Shown: in pieces, positions 55,686 to 64,000 of the stretch
How positions within the stretch are numbered: the first letter of the stretch is position 1
Layout: each line of letters starts with the position of its first letter
Origin: Saccopteryx bilineata
Taxonomy: Eukaryota; Chordata; Mammalia; Chiroptera; Emballonuridae
Assembly: GCF_036850765.1 (NCBI RefSeq)
Contig: NC_089493.1
Span: forward strand, 264,790,534-264,854,533
DNA: 64,000 nucleotides
Direction: 5' to 3'
Position numbers and translations under genes: made by a program
The notes under the pieces: generated by a model
What the model saw: only the letters and a program-made list of their open reading frames with translations
Database searches by the model: none
What the model was told of the DNA's origin: nothing

Positions 55686-56005
55686 CAGGAGTCCCCAAAC
55701 TTTTTACACAGGGGGCCAGTTCACTGTCCCTCAGACCGTTGGAGGCCTGGACTATAAAAAAAACTATGAACAAATCCCTATGCACACTGCACATATCTTA
55801 AAGTAAAAAAATAAAATGGGAACAAATACAATATTTAAAATAAAGATCAAGTAAATTTAAATCAACAAACTGACCAGTATTTCAATGGGAATTATGCTCT
55901 TCTCACTGACCACCAATGACAGAGGTGCCCCTTCCAGAAGTCCGGCAGGAGCTGGATAAATGGGGGGCTGCATGCGGCCCGTGGGCCGTAGTTTGAGGAC
56001 CCCCG
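55686..56005. mobile_element. Non-autonomous hAT element, both ends present
   Basis: A 320-bp element. The left end is CAGGAGTCCCCAAACT. The right end, read in reverse, is CGGGGGTCCTCAAACT, an inverted repeat. The flanks CACTAACA (55678-55685) and GTCTAACG (56006-56013) are a decayed 8-bp duplication sharing CTAAC. No transposase is encoded. Confidence 0.8.
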
Positions 56006-56334
56006 GTCTAACGCAAGCAAAACACCATTCAGAGCCTTTGATTGGATTCAGTTGGGGTTTTTTTTCTCTTATCAGCATAAGTCAGTGAAGGTAACTTGGT
56101 TCTCTCCGAAAGAAATTATTCTGACCTTAGTTTATTTTGAATAGCAGGACACGTTTGACTATAACTGACTTATACATAGCCATAGACAACAGGACAAAAA
56201 CAGAAACATTCTGGAAAGCGCATGTGAACTAGAAAGAGCCCCTCCTTCAGCAGATGGGTGCTGTTCATCATTTTGCCAGGGGTCCAGCCTTCTGTACCAC
56301 TAAAGATGGTAGTCAAGAGAACTATGTGCCCTAT

Positions 56335-56371
56335 TTCTTTCTTCTTTCTTTTTTTCTTTTCTTTTCTTTTT

Positions 56372-56411
<40 letters not shown>

Positions 56412-56451
56412 TTTCCTTCCTTCCTTCCTGCCTGCCTGCCTGCCTGCCTGC
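56335..56451 (+). repeat. TTTC, TTCC and TGCC compound microsatellite
   Basis: Successive runs of CTTT/TTTC, then TTCC, then CTGC/TGCC. It is purely pyrimidine on the + strand up to the CTGC run. Confidence 0.95.
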
Positions 56452-56476
56452 ATTAGGATATATAATATATATACAT

Positions 56477-56500
56477 ATTCTTGATATACATATCAAGAAT
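56477..56500. repeat. 24-bp perfect hairpin palindrome
   Basis: ATTCTTGATAT and ATATCAAGAAT are exact inverted arms around a 2-base spacer. They lie next to the compound microsatellite and a run of TATATA. Confidence 0.9.
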
Positions 56501-56570
56501 GCCATAATGGAATTTTCTACTCTGAGGTCAGGAAGGACAGGTTTCTGGATTCCGACACAACCTACCTTCC

Positions 56571-56606
56571 TATTATCTATTATCTGGTATCTGGTATCTG
56601 GTATGG
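56571..56606 (+). repeat. Short tandem repeat (TATCTGG/TATCTAT)
   Basis: Adjacent 'tattatcta', 'ttatctgg', 'tatctgg', 'tatctgg' and 'tatggg' units. A small low-copy tandem. Confidence 0.8.
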
Positions 56607-56955
56607 GTAGCAGTGGGTCTGCGGATAGGCCCTGGTGCTGAGGGAGCCCCAAGGAGGGGGTGGACCGCAAAGGGTGAAGGAGTCAGGGAGGAGAGCATTC
56701 TAGGTGGAGAGCTCTGCAGATGCAAAGTTCCATCGATGGGGGAACTTTCAAAGGTGAAAACAGTAGAAGCCCCTAATTCAGAAACCTTTTATTTTTCTTT
56801 TAAAGTGACAGTAGGAAGATGAATTGTGGTTGAATTTCATCCTTTCTTTGTGTAGAATACCACCACTATTGCTTGCCTTAAGGCTTATATAGTAAGAAAA
56901 AGTATAAATGGCAGAAAGAAGGGAGGGTCCTTGCTCTTTCAAGATAAGCTCTGTG

Positions 56956-57272
56956 GCCTGTCCAAGCAGTGGCGCAGTGGATAGAGCTTCGGACTGGGAC
57001 ATGGAGGACCCAGGTTTGAGACCCTGAGGTCGCCAGCTTGACCGCGGGCTCATCTTGTTTGAACAAAGCTCACCAACGTGGACCCAAGGTTACTGGCTTG
57101 AGCAAGGGGTTACTCGATCTGCTGAAGGCCCATGGTCAAGGCACATATGAGAAAGCAATCAATGAACAACTAAGGAGCCGCAACGAAGAATTGATGTTTC
57201 TCATCTCTCTCCCTTCCTGTCTGTCTGTCCCTATTTGTCTCTTCTCTCTGAATCTCTCTGCCACAAAAAGAA
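56956..57272 (+). mobile_element. Family-B SINE
   Basis: Head GCCTGTCCAAGCAGTGGCGC, B box GGTTTGAGACCC, GTCAAGGCACATATGAGAAA and a short A-rich tail. The target duplication AAGATAAGCTCTGTG (56941-56955) is matched by AAGATAACTTCTGTG (57273-57287), two differences in 15. Confidence 0.94.
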
Positions 57273-59054
57273 AAGATAACTTCTGTGACCTGCCTCTGGT
57301 GGCATTGGCTGACCCAAAGCCACATCTTACTCCAAAGCACTCCTTCCCATTGTAGGCGGCTCTTTCTTGAGAGGACATGGGCTTCAGCCAGTGATTGGTG
57401 GCAGCCCACCACAGTTCTCACCAGTCCCGTTCTAGAGAGAAGACAGGACCAAAGCTGGAAGCTGAATAGGGTGTGTGGAGCTCAGAGGTGAAACCCCTTG
57501 CCTAAGAACGTAGGAGGTGGCCCACCAGGAGCCAAATTTGTGACCAGAAAAGAGCTTCCCCTGTTTGACTGTGGAGGGTACAGGCGAGGGTCTCAAGACT
57601 TGACAGGCAACAGCATGGCCTCCGGTGTGTGGAGTGCGGGCACTTCTAGCACACTGAGATGGTCCCCACAGCTGCTGACTATGCCCCAGGCAAGCTGAAC
57701 AGTTCAAGGAGAAATTGTCTAGGGCTGCAGGACAGGGTAAAGATGTTACACGGGAAAAGATGGGTATTAGTCAGTGTGCTATGGTGGCCCAAAGCCCAAA
57801 GGGCGGTTCTTCAGCCTCATGTAGAGAAAGACCTTGTTCAAATCAAGGGAGGGATGAGGAAACTGTGAGTCGGGAGTTGTATGTGTCCCAGAGCTAACCA
57901 GGGAGGCCTGGGACCCCAGCTGAGGCAGGGGTTAGGGCATGTCCCCCAGGGTCTTGTAGGGTCCTTTCCTGCCTGGAATGCAGTGTGGTACCTGCTCTGC
58001 CACCAGTGAGGCGTCTCCCAGTGTCTGCCAAGATGGTATAGGAAACAGTGCTGTGTGTTTATTTTTAATCAATGTCTTTTAAACAATTTTAACCTTATCT
58101 CGGCTGAGCTAGGGTAAAAAGGGGTTTGGTTGTGCTTAGCTAACCCTTGAAAAGCAATGAGAGACAGGCTGTGCATCCCAGCACCCCCAGAGCAGCCTCA
58201 GAGGAGGGCGAGGCAGCGCACTGGGCAGCCTGCACCTGGCCCGCAAGGGCAGGAGGGGAGGGCGCAGTTCTCACAAGTTCTTTGGAAGGTGCTTGATCAG
58301 GATGACCTTCCTGTGTTCCCCGTGTGTGGACACTGCCCTGTCAGCTCTCGCAGCCATCCCTAGCATTTGTGGAATTCGTGGTGGAGATGCCTCACATGAT
58401 CCTGACACCCTGTAACGTGAACACAGGAGGGCAGAGGAAGTGTGGAGGCCCTTTCATGCTTCTAACACGGGTGGGACAAGCCATGCCCGCCCACCCTCAG
58501 GGTACACTGCACCTGCAGACCCCGCACAGGCTTCCCCGGGCAGCTGGCCACTGAGTGAGACGGCTGGCTGCTCAATGTTTCATCTCAAAGGAGCACATGT
58601 CGTCACAATCCCAGGGAAAGGCTGCTCCAGCATAGCTAAGCCTCCAGAGTTCTGTTCCGAGAGTGGGATTTGTCGCTGTGCCTCTCCAAAAGAAGAGCAG
58701 AGTTAGAGCAAGATTTATTTAACTGTTTATTCCTATTACTTGTAGGGTTTACCAAATAAGTAAAGTGCACCGTGGTTACAAAATGCAAGGTTTAAAAGGG
58801 TTTACACCTTTTTAAAAAACAACCTTCCTCCCTTATCCCCCAGCCACAGTCACGCTCCCCCAAAGCGATCCTGTTCTCAGCTTCCCGCAGATGGGCTGTG
58901 CAGCTAGGTGTCTGTCCCCCACAGAAGGGCCCGTGCAGGGCTCTGGGCGCTGGGCTTTGCTTTTCTCGCCAAGCAATAGATGATGGGGACTTATTAGGCC
59001 AGAACCCAGAATTTTTCCTCTTTTTCAGCTAGAGGGAATTCTTGTATCTGGATA

Positions 59055-59262
59055 TACCGTATTTTTCGCTCCCTAAGGCACACCTGACCATAAGACACAC
59101 CTAGGGTTTTAAGGAGGAAAATAAGAAAAAAAATATTCTGAACCAAATGGTGTGTTAAAATATTTAATAAAATACCGTATCTTTCACTCGATAAGGCGCA
59201 TGGGAATTTTCCCCTCCACTTTTGAGGGGAAAACGTGCGTCTTATGGAGTGAAAATATGATC
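59055..59262. mobile_element. TA-type MITE with a repeated terminal sequence
   Basis: TACCGTATTTTTCGCTCC at 59055 is repeated in direct orientation at 59173 as TACCGTATCTTTCACTCG. It is met by the inverted form GTCTTATGGAGTGAAAATAT ending near 59260. The 59173-59262 part is a hairpin of about 88 bp. Ends start with TA, as for Tc1/mariner-type elements; the class is inferred. Confidence 0.7.
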
Positions 59263-59374
59263 CATATTTTATTTAACCAATTACTAATGAGAGATATTTA
59301 GATTGATTTTCACAGTAAAACATGAACTGTCTTACGGTAGCCAGCACACATGAGCAACAGTATTACACAGCAGG

Positions 59375-59530
59375 TGCAGAGCACACTGCCATGGGCTCGT
59401 CCTGCCTCTGCCACTTAGGACTGTGTGGCCTTGAGCAAGTGACTGGACCTCTGTGGGTCTCTGCTTCTTTCATAAAATAGGAAGAATAAAGTACCTGTGT
59501 CCGAGACTGCTGGGAGGTTTAAATGAGTTT
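59375..59530 (+). mobile_element. MIR relic
   Basis: 'tgcctctgccacttaggact', 'gtgtggccttgagcaagtga', 'tctctgcttctttcataaaa' and 'gaggtttaaatgagtttgt' match the 3' half of MIR in order. Confidence 0.8.
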
Positions 59531-62040
59531 GTTTATAAAGGCCTCCAGAGCAGCAGCTTCTTTCAGCCACAACCGTTGTGTGTTGTTTTGTGTCTGTAGA
59601 ATAATGTATCTGCACACACAAAGTGTCAGCGTGTTGCTTTAAAACAGAAAAGAAGTCCAGCCACTCATTCCTTGTGCGGAGATGAGCAAGGGTAAGCATT
59701 GCTGCGTGGCGGCAGCACCCAGGGTGCCCTGAGGGAGGACCTGCATGCGGCTCTCCCATTCCTGGCTTCTCTGAAGTGCCATCCACCTTTGGACGTTGTC
59801 CTTCCATCTGCCATTCCTTACAATTGGCCCAATCTCTTGAGCTGTAAGAGTGAGGCAGCTGGTAATCAATCAGCCCGGCCATTTGGGGGCAGACGAGCGC
59901 AGAACCGGGCTTTGTTTGGATACAAGGGTGGCCCCTGGTATGGGGGAGTGGCAGCACCTTCTCAGTCCGTTCCCTCAGCTGCTTTCCCCAGACCTTTCGT
60001 GCTGGCACACCCTAACTCCCCTTGTGGAGGAGGCCCTGGCAGGCCCTAGTCACAGGCCTCTAGACACGTCTCCTGTCTCTCCCTTTTAGACTTTCTTTGG
60101 GAAACTGAATTTACAGTACATTGCGCATTTAGTACAAGAGGCAAAAATAGGTCAGAGGAGCAAATGAGGACTTCAGTTTTCATTGGTTTGGTTCTAGGGA
60201 AGGATGAAGAAGCTTAAATGCCTAAAAATCCTCAGCTAATTGTTAGAAAGTGGTTGGAATAAAATGAGGAAATGGCATGTCTGCATCATGTGTGTGCCCC
60301 TCACAGCACTAATAACTTCACTCCTTAATCAGTAAGTGGGTGTGATTCTCTCCCCCCACCCCCGTCCTATGGATTGGGAAAACCAAGGCTCAGGGATGAA
60401 AGGCAATTTGCCCCAAGTCAAGAAGGAGGTGGGAGAAGCACACATGGTCCTGAGACCAGTGGCCTCACTGCCACGGAGATGTCACAGGGCACCCAGGTTC
60501 AGACAAGTCATCGCTCAGCCCTGAGGACTTGATCCCGCCACAGTGGGTGAAGGGTTGGTCCCTGAAACTACACTCAGAAGTCAAGGCCATGTTGCAAAAC
60601 AAGGAACAGAATTGGGTTTAATTATAAATGGATAAATGCCAAAAATCTAAGACAAAAGCAAGAATGAGTCAAAAATCAGATACCTGAGTTACCTTGGGAT
60701 GCGTCCTGGTATTTCTTCTGGGGAGCCGGGCGGGGAGGTGGCAGAGAACCCAGCGATGAATCAGTGGCAGTCAGACTATCAAGTTTTGCAACAGAAAGTG
60801 TTTAATTCACGTAGCCTATGATGCAGGTTCATGCTTCTTTGAAACCTCTCCCTGTCTAAATCCAAGGAAAATACACCTGAGGTCCTTTCTCTGCTAAAGG
60901 ATCGCCCTGCCCTTCAGCTGTCCTGCCCTGCCCTGCCTGTGGCCCTAGGCCAGCCCGGGATCCTGCCCTCAACCCCATATGGACTGGCCCTTGGGCCACC
61001 CTCAGGCTCCCCTTAAGGGATGGGGAGGGGACCCCGATGGATCGGAGCAGCCAGGAGGCTCCCTCACAGGCTTTATCTTGATTTTGTTTCGTTCTTCCCT
61101 TCCTAAATATAGCCAGAGTCTGAATTGGCAGATGTTGCGTTTGTCCTTTACAAGAGGACCAAAATTAGTCTGTCATTTGGCACCTAAATAAAGCAGCCAA
61201 ACTGCCTTTGTACCAGTTTCACAGGGAGGAGAGGCTGAAGTTGTAGCATCTCACATGATGGGGGAGCTTTCTCAGAAGCCGGAGCAGCTCCTCCAAGCCG
61301 CAAGGACTGAGGAGAGGACACTCGGCATCCAGAGGGGCACGCCTTCCCCCGGCTAGACCTGAGTTGCCCTCAGTTTTGTGCCACACAGTTTAAATACCTC
61401 ACAGAATTGGGAGAGGGGATCAGTACTCTGCAGAAATAGCACTCAAAACAGCGGCAGTTCCTCTGATTCTGGGAGGAAGAGAAGAATCTGTCCGGAGTGC
61501 CTGGAGCTGGGTTAGCAGAGGGGCTCCCCAGGGGCGGCAGAAAGATGTTATAATCAATTACCACATCATAACACTGATGTATGATAATTACTGAGTGTTT
61601 CTCCTGAGATAGTGCAGCATTTGGCTGGGATACAGTTCTTTCATGGTCCACTGCCTGATTAATATGCAAATAATAGGCTGATTGCATGATGAATGCAGAA
61701 AATGAGTTCGCTGATAACGTGAGCACTGAAGCGGGAAGATGATAAATTACTTTTACTGACTGTCCTACATTAAGTACCCTTTCTCAACAATTTCATCACA
61801 AATTAAGTAAAGCAGTATGGAGAGATTGGGAGGATGTGTAAAATAATGTACCTTAATAGCTTTTCTAATATCGTCGCAGACAACAAAACGCCACTTGGTT
61901 CTGCTCCACATGGCCTGGGCTCACATAAGGCCAGATGAGTTCGCTCACCTGCCTATTGTTGGGAAGCTGGGAAGCAGCCCCCACAGCAGTGTGCTCGGTG
62001 GCTGTAGTCAGCCATGGACTCTCTAAGGAACATTCCATCA

Positions 62041-62170
62041 TAGCCCGCACGCCAGGCTGCCCGGCAGTTACTGAGAGCGGACGGGCCGCTCTCGGGGCGG
62101 ACGCTGGAGCCTCTGCACAGACGGACACTTCGGAGCCCGCTGTCTGCCGAGGCGTTGAGGGCTTCGGAGC
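62041..62170. promoter_or_regulatory. CpG-rich patch in intron 20
   Basis: About 15 CpG dinucleotides occur in 130 bp of GC-rich, non-repeat sequence. The patch includes the inverted arms GAGCGG and CCGCTC at 62075-62091. The surrounding intron is CpG-poor. It may be a small CpG island acting as a promoter or enhancer. There is no direct evidence of activity. Confidence 0.35.
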
Positions 62171-62257
62171 TGCAGGCCTAGAAGGCTCAGGAAGTAAACC
62201 ACCTCTTAGTTCCTCCAACTCTTAGAGATCTGGGGAAATGAATTCTGCTATTTGAAT

Positions 62258-62266
62258 TTTAAATTT

Positions 62267-62297
<31 letters not shown>

Positions 62298-62624
62298 CAG
62301 AGACAGTGAGTGAATCAGAGAGAGGGATAGACAGGGACAGACAGACAGGAACGGAGAGAGATGAGAAGCATCAATCATTAGTTTTTCATTGCGCGTTGCA
62401 ACACCTTAGTTGTTCATTGATTGCTTTCTCATATGTGCCTTGACCGCGGGCCTTCAGCAGACCGAGTAACCCCTTGCTTGAGCTAGCGACCTTGGGTCCA
62501 AGCTGGTGAGCTTTGCTCAAACCAGATGAGTCTGCACTCAAGCTGGCGACCTCGAGGTCTCGAACCTGGGTCCTTCCACATCCCAGTCCGACGCTCTATC
62601 CACTGCGCCACCTCCTGGTCAGGC
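62258..62624 (-). mobile_element. Young family-B SINE, antisense
   Basis: On the - strand: GCCTGACCAGGAGGTGGCGC head, B box GGTTCGAGACC, GTCAAGGCACATATGAGAAA and a TAAA-rich tail. The perfect 18-bp duplication GAATTCTGCTATTTGAAT lies at 62240-62257 and 62625-62642. Confidence 0.96.
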
Positions 62625-64000
62625 GAATTCTGCTATTTGAATGGCAGTGTGAGCTGCCTGCCAGCAAGTGGAACTAGAGGTAAAGGACGGGCAGGTTTGC
62701 CCAGATCCAGAACGGAACCCTGAGGGAAGAGGGGACACACGCACAGGCCACATGCATGCACACGCCCACGCAGTGATTAATCTGTGATTACAGCAAAGCA
62801 GTTTAACTAGAGGGTTTGTTTTTTCCCATCTCAGTAATATATATTTAGACTGTTTATATGACATACATTTTCTCTTAATGCACAGGGACGCATTGATAAG
62901 TGTTCATACACACAGCTGGTTTGTTAATAAGGTTACTGAAAGTAATTTGAAAACATTATTTCTAAATCAGTATGGATCTGTAGAAAAGCTGGGAACAGGG
63001 TGAGCTGTGCTCCTGACGCAGGGCCAACTGTCACCGTGTCACTTCCACAACCTTGTCAGACCGAGTTCACTGCAATAGTTGAATTGTAATTTAATTTTGA
63101 ATCTTCCCAAACTCTCCTTTTGACGTGCATATTCCCTTCAGAGCCTGTAAAAGATACACAAGAAAAATAATGGAGCCTGAGGGGGAGGACCAAATTCCCA
63201 CCCTGAGTCCCGTGCGGAGCCCCACCACACGAGTGCAGTCTCACGTGCTCAGGCCGAGGACGGACGCCTGAGACCACATCACCTCGGCAGCGGCCCCCAG
63301 CTGCACCTCACATTGCGCAGATTTGCTAAGATCATTTGTCCCCAGTTTACTTGCCCAGTTTGGGGAGAAAACAGGAAAGTAAAAAATAATCCTAAGAATG
63401 ATGGTTTACAATGGGAGTTGCCAAAGTCTGTATAGGTCTTTGAGTGACTTCACAGCAGCAGTCAGCAGCAGGTGTTTCCTGCACCCTTGTTCCTCACACC
63501 AGTTCAAGGTGACCAGCCAAGCACAGACGGTCCCGGGTCCTCCCTTGGTGTTCCACCTCCATCACCTGACCTCCCACCAGACCCATGTGTTCATCACCTC
63601 TTGCAATGAAATACACTCAAAAGTGAGCCCAGCCTTTCTCCCCAGAACAGCTTTCCTTCTGACGTTCCTTGTTTCATGATAGCTCCCCTGGCCCATAGTC
63701 ACCTAAGCCAGAAGCATAGCAGCCTACCTGGATTCTTCTCTTTCTCTCCCACCACTCCTCTCCCATCCCAAGGACACACACAGTTTCTAGTTCCTAATCA
63801 CCTGTCAGATTTTCCTCTTTCGGTTTCCACAGCCCCCCGCCCTGGCTCGAGCCTCAGGTCATTCCTTCATGCACAGTACTGTATGTTTACAGCCTGCACG
63901 TCCAGCTGGGGCACTCCCCGTGCCCAGCCCCAGCCTCGCCCTTCAGTGTGACCGTGCTGTGAGCACCCACTACCTCTTGTACATCTTTGTCCTAACCCTC

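Larger units (their letters stand above)
51202..64000 (+). other. CUX1 intron 20 (5' part)
   Basis: At least 12,799 bp and not closed within the window. It contains three family-B SINEs (52977 -, 56956 +, 62258 -), a complete small hAT element (55686), a TA-type MITE (59055), pyrimidine microsatellites (56335), a MIR (59375) and a CpG-rich patch (62041). Long stretches such as 53310-55670, 57290-59050 and 59540-62030 show nothing recognisable. Intron 20 is the published source of the short p75 CUX1 transcript in other mammals; I cannot place its start here. Confidence 0.85.

Noticed and set aside
59415..60008. 197-codon open frame on the - strand
   Set aside because: Overlaps a MIR relic, has no family resemblance and no splice or promoter context. 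Chance openness is likely.

Overview
The window is nuclear DNA from a placental mammal, most likely a bat. It holds one gene that I can support: the middle of CUX1 (cut-like homeobox 1, also CDP/Cux) on the + strand. Twelve coding exons lie between 9179 and 51201. They have correct GT/AG boundaries, their phases chain without a break, and together they give about 812 codons of open frame. The gene's start, the third CUT repeat and the homeodomain lie outside the window. Counting back from the first exon specific to the transcription factor (taken as exon 15), I number the exons 9 to 20. The window then begins in intron 8 and ends inside intron 20.

The bat assignment rests on the SINEs. Two families of tRNA-derived SINE are abundant, and many copies are young, with exact target-site duplications. 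Family A begins GCCCTGGCCGGTTGGCTCAG. Family B begins GCCTGACCAGGCGGTGGCGC. These look to me like SINEs of horseshoe bats and their relatives (Rhin-1 and similar), and older VES-like pieces are also present. The genus is an inference from memory, because I could not search a repeat library.

Layout. 1-9178 is intron 8, with an old L1 piece, SINEs, and L2 just before exon 9. 9179-40978 holds exons 9-14, small exons spread over large repeat-rich introns. They encode the N-terminal coiled coil shared by CUX1 and the Golgi membrane isoform CASP. 40979-41978 is a 1-kb repeat-free intron at the CASP/CUX1 splice choice. 41979-51201 holds exons 15-20, closely packed, encoding CUT repeat 1, a long Ser/Pro-rich linker and CUT repeat 2. 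51202-64000 is intron 20, which contains only repeats, DNA-transposon relics and one CpG-rich patch.

I see no second gene, RNA gene, CRISPR array or undescribed system. The points most worth following are a tail-to-tail SINE pair that could form double-stranded RNA, inverted SINEs flanking exon 10, a SPIN-like hAT terminus, several MITE-type hairpins, and the CpG-rich patch in intron 20 (the intron reported to give rise to the short p75 CUX1 transcript).
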